From: Fagopyrum homotropicum
Lineage: Eukaryota > Streptophyta > Magnoliopsida > Caryophyllales > Polygonaceae
Length of the DNA: 64,000 bases
Assembly: GCA_033239125.1 (NCBI GenBank)
Contig: BSWB01000005.1
Location: forward strand, 20,079,447-20,143,446
Direction: 5' to 3'
The position numbers were made by a program, and so were the translations under genes. Below, piece by piece: positions 1 through 11,574 of this stretch (its first letter is position 1; every line of letters starts with the position of its first letter). The notes below the pieces were generated by a model. It searched no databases. It saw only the letters and a list, made by a program, of their open reading frames with translations, and was not told the origin of the DNA.

Positions 1-1276
1 CCGATGTCAACCAAGGACGTGCAAGTATTGTTTATTATTGACGAGTTATGTGCCGTTAAGAAGAGATAATTGTGACGGTGGATCTATGGAGTAGCTTTAC
101 CGACGCCTTGGAGGATTTCCTCAAGTAGGCAACGTCAACCGTCTGGGATGAGCAAAAGGTATCGAGAGGATTGCGTTAAAGGTTATTTCTTGCTGGTTAA
201 GACCAAACTCTGGTCGAGTTAGGGAGTTTGGATCGGTGTTGCAAGAATTAAGGAAGTAAACGGAAGATGGTTGCATTCCAATAATGATTTTATTTCAGGA
301 AAACAAGTAAGGAAAGTACTTGGTACTTCATCCGGGTAATCATTTTGGACTCACAGAACACGTCCTTATGATTAAGGGGTGACAACAAAATAATCAGAGT
401 ATTGTAGCGGAAGCGTGGTGGGTCCTAACCCACAGAGCAAGAAGCTCAATGGTACTGATGGATGTCGTGTCGAGTTTAAGATGGTGATAGTTGGTGAAAT
501 GCATTCTAGTTGGAAGGAACGTGAGATAGGCCATGTGAAGTGACTAGAAATGTCGTAAGGAAACTTATGAGCATGTAGAGGTAATAGAAGGAGACTGGTA
601 CACTTTTATGGATCCGAGTGAAGAGTGATGGCTTTGTACATGTTGCCATGCAAGTAGTTTTGGAATTTTATATCCCTAACGGAGTACGTTAGAGTGATTT
701 CGGACATGGGATCACTTTGTGTCTAATGCCGTCATTTCGAACATATTCTATTTTACTTAAGATCTTGGAAAATGCGTGAGAAACCTAAGTTTGAGCTAAC
801 GATGTATTAGAGATCTGTAAATAATATAACAATGCCAAGTGAACAAAGAGGATGATCACTAGATTTGATTCTTAGTTGCCCCGAGTGTAGACCAGAAAAG
901 GGTAAAAGTGACGATTCCTTACCGGAGGAATAAGACGACTGAGTAATATTAAAAGACAAGACCAAGTGGGTCGTGCTGCGAAGAGCATTGGGTACTTGGT
1001 AAGTGTTGGTGGATGTCTAAGACCTTTGGCTTGAGTGTGTAGTCAGAACCTTTTCAGCAGGCTGGAAGCAAGTGGTCATAACGAAGGGAAGGAAGTTGAA
1101 TAGATTATTTTCCGTAGGTCATCAAAGGATCTGGAAGTGAGTTGTGTAAGGCAACCATTGGAAGTTTTCAAGCGGTTTAAAAGTGACTGATGGACTATTC
1201 CTCACCCTATTGGAGAGTGCAACCTCAGTTTTCCACGGAGACTAAGTCTGGGAACTGAGTTTGAGATTTTCAGTTG

Positions 1277-1492
1277 GAGAAATACATACCAGACACGAGT
1301 TAGGTCATCAGATTAGAAGATCAGACAGTTGAGCCGGATGATATCGGTGAGATACCCTGTAACCACTCTAGAACGTGGTAGTAGATGCTTGTGATCTAAG
1401 TACCTGAAAAGATTTAAGATTTAGTGGTTTTAGAAAAAGCTGATAAGGCTACCTAAGATATGCGGGATAATAAGAGACGCAACCTTTCAAAG
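1277..1492 (+). pseudogene. Decayed integrase C-terminus and chromodomain, copy 1
   Basis: Read on the plus strand, the degraded sequence follows the order of the better preserved chromovirus at 52620-52860. It has a REYIPDP-like start, a TVEP-like segment, a YPV...LER stretch, the RSKEIP-like segment, and then the D-E/K-A-T end of the chromodomain. Several in-frame stops and frame changes interrupt it. In intact chromoviruses this domain follows integrase and is thought to steer insertion to particular chromatin. Here it cannot be translated. The match rests on reading by eye. Confidence 0.6.
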
Positions 1493-1723
1493 ACCTATGT
1501 AGCGATAGTTGCAACCTTGGGAGTGACTAGTTAGGGTTTGACCTTGTATGTGTGATATTGTTTGACTGCTTGTTTATTTCATGATTGAGTATTTAGTCAG
1601 TGATGTGTTCTTTTGGTAACCTTGATGTACGGGATACTTAGATGTGGAAATGACGAGACTTTTGTATAGCGATCAAACACACCCATTTAGTGCCTTAAAG
1701 GCTGATCAGGATTGTCCTACCCT

Positions 1724-1925
1724 AAGTTTCGGGACGAAACTTATTTTGAGGGGAATCTGATGTAACGACCGAATTTTTTTGGTACGTTTTGATAGGGTTA
1801 CAGGAGTTTAGAAAACAAAATTAAAATTTAGTGAGACTAGGATATACAAGTTTATTTATGGAAGTTGCTTAAATAAGTACCTTGTTCTAAGTTTCGGGAC
1901 GAAGCTTATTTTAAGGGGGTACTGA
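1724..1925 (+). other. Double polypurine tract / LTR-start junction, copy 1
   Basis: Two junctions of the same form lie 165 bp apart. The first is AAGTTTCGGGACGAAACTT (1724-1742), a purine run, then TGTAACGACC at 1761. The second is the same hairpin with one mismatch (1889-1907), AAGGGGG, then TGTAATATCC at 1926, where LTR A begins. The block from 1761 to 1925 looks like the first part of an older LTR kept in front of the present one. The arrangement recurs at 8300-8503 and 15634-15842, so it is fixed in this family. Confidence 0.7.
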
Positions 1926-2029
1926 TGTAATATCCGGAATTTTTATTCCGTTTAATTCTGAATCAAATCGGACTTCGAACCGTTGACGGTTTCCCATTCT
2001 ATCTAGTATTTCTTTCTTCATAAATTTTA

Positions 2030-2162
2030 TTATTTTATGTAGAATTTAATTCACACAAAATGATAAAATTATATCAAGCTCTAATTCTTATATTTATATA
2101 TTATTTTATGTAGAATATAATTCACATAAAATGATAGATTTATATCAAACCCTAGTTATTAT
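2030..2162 (+). repeat. Tandem 71-bp AT-rich block with inverted repeat in LTR A
   Basis: Two adjacent copies of a roughly 71-bp block each contain TTATTTTATGT and, after a short spacer, ACA(T/C)AAAATGATA, forming an inverted repeat. The same pair occurs near the starts of LTRs B and C. An equivalent but single and perfect inverted repeat lies at the same relative place in the unrelated-looking LTRs at 42574, 45763, 53095 and 54624. Confidence 0.7.
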
Positions 2163-2166
2163 AATT

Positions 2167-2316
2167 CTTTCGTATCGATGACTTTAGACGAGATCATGAC
2201 AAGCTGTGACGAGATCATGACTAAGCTGAGACGACGCCATGACAAAGCCCGACAAATCTGTGACAAACTCATTCATGGGCCTGACAACGCCATGATGAGT
2301 TTTGACAGATTTTGAC
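2167..2316 (+). promoter_or_regulatory. TGAC-rich cluster in LTR A (possible enhancer)
   Basis: Within 150 bp TGAC occurs about nine times, several as TGACG or TTGAC, spaced irregularly between similar words. Matching clusters are in LTR B (about 8755-8896) and LTR C (about 16094-16235). TGACG is the core recognised by plant TGA bZIP factors and TTGAC is the core of the W-box bound by WRKY factors. A role as a stress-responsive enhancer is an inference from the motifs only. Confidence 0.4.
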
Positions 2317-4987
2317 AAACAACTCAGCCCACTCTTATTTTTACCTTGTTTCAGCCCACCTCTTTTACTTACCTTGCTCCAGCCCACACCAACTTCTGTT
2401 TCCAACAGCCATACCTTCAGCAGCCTGGATCTTCAGCCACCTAGTGATGCCTGCTGCAGCCCAGAGATACAATGTTTCCAGCCCAGAACACAATCATGTT
2501 GCGGGCCTGTTGCTCCTTGTCTTGCAGCCCAGAAAGCACAGCAGTTCCCTCCTATCTCCTACGTATTAGCAGCCAGCAATTCCCCTTCCTCATATTACGT
2601 AACAGCTGCTGATTTATAGGAAAGATATCTTCTGTAACAGCTCCTGAATTTACGCAAAAGAGAGAGTAAACTCAGCAGTAGCCACTTCCCATCTTTCCCG
2701 TCTACATTCAACTCTTCCTCCCGTACGCAACATCCGGTGACTCCTCCTGAAATCACGCTACATCTGCTGCCAAGGATGTCCGGTTTCATCTTCTGTCAAC
2801 CGCTGCTCCTTCTGTTTGCTACAGAACCCCCATCGCGCTGCACACATACACGATTGCGACAAATCGCTTTGTGCCTAGTTGCAGGCAGCAGCAGCCCTCT
2901 CCTCGCTTTTGTCGAGCCAGCAGTGCAGGCTTACCCTCCTCTCCAGTTGCCTTCCAGCCCCTGGAGTCGTGCACAACAGCCTGCTATCGGACCTCTTCAG
3001 TCTCCGACAAAGCTATGAACGCGAGAGCCATCCTCATCCTTCATGCCTTTGAGTTTGGAGCCGGGTAAGACCTACATCTACCTCCTTACTTCCCCTCCAT
3101 GTTTACGTGTCAATGGGTGCCTCTAAACCATCTTTAAACCCATACATTTCAGCCAAAGGAGCAACTTCAGAGAGTTGTTACATCTCTCAGTTTTCTGAGT
3201 TTTCGGAAGTGACGAGCAGTCAACTTCGGGCCCAATTTGGGTTAGCTAGACTACTTCTTTTTGGCTGGTTTTCGGATATGTCATAGACAGTAGTACATAG
3301 TATAACATACTAAAATTTGGAAGAATCGGAGTTACGGTTTGAGAGTTATTGTTTTTCAAAGTTGACGCCTCATGCAGTTTTTATATATGTGTTGAGTGTT
3401 GGGAAAACAGCAAGTGATGCTGTTTTGTGAGATGGTTTTGAATAAGCTCTTGACCTTCGTTGGGATTGAATTTTGGATATGATATGGTTGACCTATTGTT
3501 ATAGAACATATTAAAATTTGAGAGAAATCCAGCGAGTGGTTTGGGATTTATGATTTTTCAAAGATGGAGTCGTAAGCAGTTTTTCTGTTGTACTGAAATT
3601 CGGTTTTGTGAGATAGTTTTAAATAGGATTTTTATCTCCTTTGCGGCTGAATTTTGGATATATTATAGATACGATTTTATAGTAGAACATATCAAAATTT
3701 GGGATAAATCCAGCGAGTAGTTTAGGAGTTATGATTTTTCAAAGTTAAGACAGTGTGTCGTTTGTTAAGTGTTGTAACCAACTTTAGAAATTTTTGTAGA
3801 AGTGATACTTTAACAGTTTTAATAAATTCTTTCTCCTATGAGTAGAATGGATAGCATAGATGATCTAGATAATTATTTCGGAATTTTTATAAGTTTATTC
3901 GAATTTCATATTTTAAGCTGAAGTTGGACCTTAACGATCTTTCGGAAAATAGGAAAATAGGTAAATTGTCAGTTTGTAACCAAACTCATCTTTAGGAGTT
4001 AGAATAGGACTTTTTAGTCTCAAATAAGAGTTTAGGCATGATATATGGAATTTTTGGAAGTTTCGGGACCAAGGGTAAAATAGTCATTTTACCATAAATT
4101 GGTACTGTATTAAATTCTGTTCTAATAGGATCTACTATCTTAGAAGTCTTAGACTTCTAATTACATAGAAAGTGTGCCGACACACTTGTCTCCTTTGACA
4201 GGAAACCGAGTTATACAGTTACAGATTGAGTTGTGATTAAGAGAGTTGAGATTTGATTCTGGTAAGTCCACGGACTTACTTAGCTGGCTTTCTTGTATGA
4301 GTGTAATGTGTATGAGTGGTGTTTGCTATTTATGATAAACAACGAAACCAGATTTGGCCGACTTTACTATTTACGTAATTGCCCCAAGTGTATGATAACG
4401 GGTCGTGACATCATCTGCCTAGCTCTTGTGAGAGTCTAGGAGGTTCCCTGCGACCAGCCCAGTCCGGTAGACGGTCAGATGCATTAATACCATTCCGCGT
4501 TGGTAAACGGGGACAGGGGCGAGGTTTGGGAATCCCTCGTGTCACAAAATAAGTATCATTAGTAATGACCTATCACCTAATTAAAGATAATAAAAGGATT
4601 GAGTGTTGCATGTTGATTGTGTATGATGTGTGATTGTGCTTTTACCTTTATACTTATGCATAGAATGTTAGCTAACGGTTTTATACCGCTTGTAGATGCC
4701 TTGCAGGTTAAGACAGTTGTAGAGAGATCCGGAGGAAATGGTCAGCCGGGTCCACGTACTCATTTAGTTGGGGACGGGGATGTCTTCTTTTCTTCATACG
4801 CATCATTTTAGTAGCGTTTCTTGTAAGGCTGATACATATTCTCCATGTATATATTGTTTACAATTTTCAAATGTTTTAAATACTTTTGTTCCTTGTTGTA
4901 AGATCCAAGTAAAATTGTTGTCAAACTATGGTCGGGACCCATTGTGAGGTCCTAACCGGGTTGACAAGAAATGGGGGTGTTACAATA

Positions 4988-5004
4988 TGGTATTAGAGCA
5001 CTGG
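4988..5004 (+). other. Primer-binding site, initiator-Met tRNA type, unit 1
   Basis: Three bases after the LTR end comes TGGTATTAGAGCA. It differs from the TGGTATCAGAGC form complementary to the 3' end of plant initiator-Met tRNA by one base (C to T). It marks the start of an internal region and shows that LTR A also serves as a 5' LTR. Confidence 0.85.
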
Positions 5005-7852
5005 GTTGACAAGAATGGCACTTGAAATCTTCTGAAAGACCAAATGTATAAAATAACTAGAACTCGAAAGGGGTCTAAAGTTTTCAAAAACGGATTTCTG
5101 TTTTTACACACATGCATAGTCGGGTTGTTGGGTTAGTAGTACGTCGGACCACCATCGCTCTCCGTGGATCTCTGCAACTTGGATCGGTAGGGGTGAGTAT
5201 TTAGACTTTTTATGAGGTTTACTATTATATGTTATATACAAGTGTATGCGTAGCTTGTTAATACCCTAAAGGATACTTTATATCCTTTAGTCGTGATATC
5301 ACGAAGCGATTATCGCCTCATGATAAATCAGTAGCGGACTTGAAGAGTCTCCAAAACGAGACAATATTAGAACGGGACAAGTAGAATTGATTACAACCAA
5401 GATTACGGAATCAAGGACATTATAATCGAGGCGGATGCCGCATAGACCATTGTGGGCATGAGACACCAGAAGAGACAAAGTGTCAACCCGGGTGTGAGAA
5501 TCTAAGGTGCACGGAATGAAGACTTACAATTAAGTGTAAAAGCGAAAAGGTAGACCCCACAAGCGTGGAGGGTTTTGACCTTCTCAGAGATATAAGAAGT
5601 TGGAAAGAAACCGCGACGCCAATATCCGACGAATGGAAGCCGGTAGCAGGCAAAGGAGTTTCAGGAAGGCGATATTACCACCAACACCAGTGAAGAAATC
5701 TGTATGAGAGAACGGCCTTGCTATACTCGAGAGTCTAGGGTAACCCAAATTATCACGGGACCTAAGCCATCAACACAGATGGTCCATGCAAAAGGAACTG
5801 CAAGTGGATGATCATTACGGCCATAAGAATTTCAAAGACGCTTGCAAGCGATCGTGGAAACTTGAAACGACTATTTATGCTAGATGAATGATACAAGCGG
5901 ACTAGAGAAATAGAGTTAGCCATAAGAATCGGAAGGGTGGAAGGTAGAACGAACTAAAGAAGTATAAAAGGATTGTGGGGAGCAACTGTTTACCTACTAG
6001 CTAAGGAAATTTTGACAGATCACAATTAACACGGAATGGAGACTTACAACTTAATGTAAGAGCGAAGGGTAGACTTCACAAGCCTGGAGACGTTTTGTCT
6101 TCTTTAAAGATAAGAATTTTAAGAGGAATCACAACGCCAGTATCGAAAGGATTGAAGCCCTGTAACATAGTCAACAGAGATTTGGGAGGAAATATTACAA
6201 AGAACGCCGATTAAGGAACGTGTGCTTGTGAGAATTGTGTGGTGGACTCAAGAGTCCAGGGTAACCCCATTTATAACAGAACATAGGTCATCAACACAGA
6301 CGGTCCTTGTAAGGGGACTACAATTGGGAGGTAATTAAAAATCATCGGAATTACAAGACGCTTACCATCTATCGTGGAGTGTTAGGAACGACTTTTGACG
6401 TCAGGCGAATGGCACAATGAGACTTGAGAAAGATAGTGTCCCAAAGGAAGCAGAAGAGGGAAATATAAGATGAACTAAAGAAGGATAAAAGGATTAATCT
6501 AGTAGGTGGTATGCACCAAAAGTTTAATATCACTAGAGGTATGAAATGGCGATAAGTCAATTATAGACTGTCCGATGTCAACCAAGGACGTGCAAGTATT
6601 GTTTAGGATTGACGAGTTATGTGCCGTTAAGAAGAGATAATTGTGACGGTGGATCTATGGAGTAGCTTTACCGACGCCTTGGAGGATTTCTTCAAGTAGG
6701 CAACGTCAACCGTCTGGGATGAGCAAAAGGTATCGAGAAGATTGCGTTAAAGGTTATTTCTTGTCTGGTTAAGACCAAACTCTGGTCGAGTTAGGGAGTT
6801 TGGATCGGTGTTGCAAGAATTAAGGAAGTAAACGGAAGATGGTTGCATTCCAATAATGATTTTATTTCAGGAAAACAAGTAAGGAAAGTACTTGGTACTT
6901 CATCCGGTTAATCATTTTGGACTCACAGAACACGTCCTTATGATTAAGGGGTGACAACAAAATAATCAGAGTAGCGCAGCGGAAGCGTGGTGGGTCCTAA
7001 CCCACAGAGCAAGAAGCTCAATGGTACTGATGGATGTCGTGTCGAGTTTAAGATGGTGATAGTTGGTGAAATGCATTCTAGTTGGAAGGAACGTGAGATA
7101 GGCCATGTGAAGTGACTAGAAATGTCGTAAGGAAACTTATGAGCATGTAGAGGTAATAGAAGGAGACTGGTACACTTTTATGGATCCGAGTGAAGAGTGA
7201 TGGCTTTGTACATGTTGCCATGCAAGTAGTTTTGGAATTTTATATCCCTAACGGAGTACTTTAGAGTGGTTTCGGACATGGGATCACTTTGTGTCTAATT
7301 CCGTCATTTCGGACATATTCTATTTTACTTAAGATCTTGGAAAATGCGTGAGAAACCTAAGTTTGAGCTAACGATGTATTAGAGATCTGTAAATAATATA
7401 ACAATGCCAAGTGAACAAAGAGGATGACCACTAGATTTGATTCTTAGTTGCCCCGAGTGTAGACCAGAAAAGGGTAAAGGTGACGATTCCTTACCGTAGG
7501 AATAAGACGACTGAGTAATATTAAAAGACAAGACCTAGTGGGTCGTGCTGCGAAGAGCATTGGGTACTTGGTAAGTGTTGGTGGATGTCTAAGACCTTTG
7601 GCTTGAATGTGTAGTCAGAACCTTTTCAGCAGGCTGGAAGCAAGTGGTCATAACGAAGGGAAGGAAGTTGAATAGATTATTTTCCGTAGGGTCATCAAAG
7701 GATCTGGAAGTGAGTTGTGTAAGACAACCATTGGAAGTTTTAAAGCGGTTTAAAAGTGACTGATGGACTAATATTCCTCACCCTATTGGAGAGTGCAACT
7801 TCAGCTTTCCACGGAGACTAAGTCTGGGAACTGAGTTTTAGATTTTTAGTTG

Positions 7853-8068
7853 GAGAAATACATACCAGACACGAGTTAGGTCATCAGATTAGAAGATCAG
7901 ACAGTTGAGCCGGATGATATCGGTGAGATACCCGGTAACCACTCTAGAACGTGGTAGCAGATGCTTGTGATCTAAGTACCTGAAAAGATTTAAGATTTAG
8001 TGGTTTTAGGAAAAGCTGATAAGGCTACCTAAGATATGCGGGATAATAAGAGACGTAACCTTTCAAAG
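7853..8068 (+). pseudogene. Decayed integrase C-terminus and chromodomain, copy 2
   Basis: This repeats the remnant at 1277-1492 with the same overall order and most of the same lesions. It lies about 440 bp before LTR B, the usual place for a chromodomain just ahead of the 3' end of a chromovirus. Stops in frame make it non-coding. Confidence 0.6.
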
Positions 8069-8299
8069 ACCTATGTAGCGATAGTTGCAACCTTGGGAGT
8101 GACTAGTTAGGGTTTGACCTTGTATGTGTGATATTGTTTGACTGCTTGTTTATTTCATGATGGAGTATTTAGTCAGTGATGTGTTATTTTGGTAACCTTG
8201 ATGTACGAGATACTTAGATGTGAAAACGACGAGACTTTTGTATAGCGATCAAACACACCCATTCAGTGCCTTAAAGGCTGATCAGGATTGTCTTACCCT

Positions 8300-8503
8300 A
8301 AGTTTCGGGACGAAACTTATTTTGAGGGGGATCTGATGTAACGACCGAATTTTTTCGTTACGTTTTGATAGGGTTAGAGGAGTTTAGAAAACAAAATTAA
8401 AATTTAGTGAGACTAGGATATACAAGTTTATTTATGGAAGTTGCTTAATTAAGTACCTTGTTCTATGTTTCGGGACGAAACTTATTTTAAAGGGGGGTAC
8501 TGA
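8300..8503 (+). other. Double polypurine tract / LTR-start junction, copy 2
   Basis: The first hairpin (8300-8318), purine run and TGTAACGACC at 8337 are followed 167 bp later by a second hairpin with a damaged arm, a run of six G, and LTR B at 8504. It has the same organisation as at 1724-1925. Confidence 0.7.
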
Positions 8504-11500
8504 TGTAATATCCGAAATTTTTATTCCGTTTAATTCTGAATCAAATCGGACTTCGAACCGTTGACGGTTTCCCATTCTATCTAGTATTTCTTTCTTCATA
8601 AATTTTATTATTTTATGTAGAATTTAATTCACACAAAATGATAAAATTATATCAAGCTCTAATTCTTATAATTATTTATTATTTTATGTAGAATTTAATT
8701 CACATAAAATGATAGATTTATATCAAACCCTAGTTATTATAATTCTTTCGTATCGATGACTTTAGACGAGATCATGACAAGCTGTGACGAGATCTTGACT
8801 AAGCTGAGACGACGCCATGACAAAGCCCGACAAATCTGTGACAAACTCATTCATGGGCCTGACAAGGCCATGATGAGTTTTGACAGATTTTGACAAACAA
8901 CTCAGCCCACTCTTATTTTTACCTTGTTTCAGCCCACCTCTTTTACTTACCTTGCTCCAGCCCACACCAACTTCTGTTCCCAACAACCATACCTTCAGCA
9001 ACCCGGATCTTCAGCCACCTAGTGATGCCTGCTGCAGCCTAGAGATACAATGTTTCCAGTCCAGAACACAATCATGTTGCAGGCCTGTTGCTCCTTGTCT
9101 TGCAGCCCAGGAAGCACAGCAGTTCCCTCCTATCTCCTACGTATTAGCAGCCAGCGTTTCCCCTTCCTCATATTACGTAATAGCTGCTGATTTATAGGAA
9201 AGAGATCTTCTGTAACAACTCCTGAATTCACGCTAAAGAGAGTAAACTCAGTAGTAGCCACTTCCCATCTTTCCCGTCTACATTCAACTCTTCCTCCCGT
9301 ACGCAACATCCGGTGACTCCTTCTCCTGAAATCACGCTACATCTGCTGCCAAGGATGTCCGGATTCATCTTCTGTCGACCGCTGCTCCTTCTGTTTGCTA
9401 CAGAACCCCCATCGCGCTGCACACATACACGATTGCTACAGATCGCTTTGTGCCTAGTTGCAGGAAGCAGCAGCCCTCTCCTCGCTTTTGTCGAGCCAGC
9501 AGTGCAGGCGTACCCTCCTCTCCAGTTTCCTTCCAGCCCCTGGAGTCGTGCACAGCAGCCTCCTATCGGACCTTTTCAGTTTCCGACAAAGCTATGAACG
9601 CTAGAGCCATCCTCATCCTTCATGCCTTCGAGTTTGGAGCCGGGTAAGACCTACATCTACCTCCTTACTTCCCCTCCATGTTTACGTGTCAATGGGTGCC
9701 TCTAAACCATCTTTAAACCCATAAATTTCAGCCAAAGGAGCAACTTCAGAGAGCTGTTACATCTCTCAGTTTTCTGAGTTTTCGGAAGTGACGAGCAGTC
9801 AACTTTGGGCCCAATTTGGGTAAGCTAGACTAATTCTTTTTGGCTGGTTTTCGGATATGTCATAGACAGTAGTACATAGTATAACATACTAAAATTTGGG
9901 AAGAATCGGAGTTACGGTTTGAGAGTTATTGTGTTCCAAAGTTGACGCCTCATGCAGTTTTTATATATGTGCTGAGTGTTGGGAAAACAACAAGTGATGC
10001 TGTTTTGTGAGATGGTTTTGAATAAGCTCTTGATCTCCGTTGGGATTGAATTTTGGATATGATATGGTTGACCTATTTTAATAGAACATATTAAAATTTG
10101 AGAGGAATCCAGCGAGTGGTTTGGGATTTATGATTTTTCAAAGATGGAGTCGTAAGCAGTTTTTCTGTTGTGCTGAAATTCGGTTTTGTGAGATAGTTTT
10201 AAATAGGATTTTGATCTCCTTTGCGGCTGAATTTTGGATATATTATAGATACGATTTTATAGTAGAACATATCAAAATTTGGGATAAATCCAGCGAGTAG
10301 TTTAGGAGTTATGATTTTTCAAAGTTAAGACAGTGTGTCGTTTGTTAAGTGTTGTAACCAACTTTAGAAATTTTTGTAGAAATGATGCTTTAACAGTTTT
10401 AAAAAAATATTTCTCCTATGAGTAGAATGGATAGCATAAATGATCTAGATAATTATTTCAGAATTTTTATAAGTTTATTAGAATTTCATATTTGAAGCTG
10501 AAGTTGGACCTTAACGATCTTTCGGAAAATAGGAAAATAGGTAAATTGCCAGTTTGTAACCAAACTCATCTTTAGGAGTTAGAATAGGACTTTTTAGTCT
10601 CAAATAAGAGTTTAGGCATGATATATGGAGTTTTTGGAAGTTTCGGGACCAAGGGTAAAATAGTCATTTTACCATAAATTGGTACTGTATTAAATTCTGT
10701 TCTAATAGGATCTACTATCTTAGAAGTCTTAGACTTCTAATTACCTAGAAAGTGTGCTGACACACTTGTCTCCTTTGACAGGAAACCGAGTTATACAGTT
10801 ACAGATTGAGTTGTGATTAAGAAAGTCGAGATTTGATTCTGGTAAGTCCACGGACTTAGTTAGCTGGCTTTCTTGTATGAGTGTAATGTGTATGAGTGGT
10901 GTTTGCTATTTATGATAAACAACGAAACCGGATTTGGCCGACTTTACTATTTACGTAATTGCCCCAAGTGTATGATAACGGGTCGTGACATCATCTGCCT
11001 AGCTCTTGCGAGAGTCTAGGAGGTTCCTTGCGACCAGCCCAGTCCGGTAGACGGTCAGATGCATTAGTACGATTCCGCGTTGGTAAACGGGGACAGGGGC
11101 GAGGTTTGGGAATTCCTCGTGTCACAAAATAAGTATCATTAGTAATGACCTATCACCTAATTAAAGATAATAAAAGGATTGAGTGTTGCTTGTTGATTGT
11201 GTATGATGTATGATTGTGCTTTTACCTTTATACTTATGCATAGAATGTTAGCTAACGGTTTTATACCGCTTGTAGATGCCTTGCAGGTTAAGACAGTTGT
11301 AGAGAGATCCAGAGGAAATAGTCAGCCGGGTCCACGTACTCATTTAGTTGGGGACGGGGATGTCTTTTGTTCTTCATATGCATCATTTTAGTAGTGTTTC
11401 TTGTAAGGCTGATACATATTCTCCATGTATATATTGTTTACAGTTTTCAAATGTTTTAAATACTTTTGTTCCTTGTTGTAAGATCCAAGTAAAATTGTTG

Positions 11501-11574
11501 TCAAACTATGGTCGGGACCCATTGTGAGGTCGTAACCAGTAGCTCCCCGAGTTCTCAGAATTTGGGGTGTTACA
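8504..11574 (+). mobile_element. LTR B of chromovirus array 1 (shared 3'/5' LTR)
   Basis: This 3071-bp LTR has the same ends as LTR A (TGTAATATCC and GGGGTGTTACA). It is preceded by a polypurine tract and followed by a canonical primer-binding site. Its 3' end keeps the family form with a CCCCGAGTTCTCAGAA word that LTR A has lost. A short hairpin with arms CGAGG (11100-11104) and CCTCG (11115-11119) lies in the conserved 3' half. Confidence 0.88.

Larger units (their letters stand above)
1..1925 (+). mobile_element. Chromovirus array 1, internal region of first (truncated) unit
   Basis: This stretch matches the later internal regions of the same family: position 1 aligns with about 6572. The window therefore opens in the middle of a unit. 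No open frame of useful length survives. A decayed integrase tail and chromodomain can be read near 1277-1492, so this is a dead chromovirus interior and not a gene. It ends in two successive polypurine-tract/LTR-start junctions and then LTR A. Copies share most of their lesions, which means the family was amplified after it had decayed. Confidence 0.8.
1926..4984 (+). mobile_element. LTR A of chromovirus array 1 (shared 3'/5' LTR)
   Basis: This 3059-bp LTR begins TGTAATATCC directly after a polypurine tract and ends GTGTTACA directly before a primer-binding site. It is therefore the 3' LTR of the unit on its left and the 5' LTR of the unit on its right. It is homologous over its whole length to LTRs B and C, with scattered substitutions. 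Inside are two imperfect tandem copies of a 71-bp AT-rich block (about 2030-2160), a cluster of TGAC motifs (2167-2316), a C/T-rich middle part and a conserved 3' half. Its last 30 bp differ from B and C. Confidence 0.88.
4985..8503 (+). mobile_element. Internal region of chromovirus array 1, first complete unit
   Basis: The 3.52-kb interior lies between LTR A and LTR B. The region after the primer site is homologous to the start of the better preserved element at 48391 and includes the place where its gag begins (near 5294, with ATG changed to ACG). No gag or pol frame is open. A chromodomain remnant is at 7853-8068. Compared with the next unit it lacks 262 bp at about 5361-5365, removed between short CAAT-containing repeats. 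It is too short and too damaged to be autonomous. Confidence 0.8.

Noticed and set aside
2302..2619. 105-codon frame repeated in LTRs A, B and C (also 8880-9197 and 16219-16536)
   Set aside because: It lies in the C/T-rich middle of an LTR, has no recognisable domain, and is alike in the three copies only because the LTRs are alike. Overlapping frames on both strands are of similar length.
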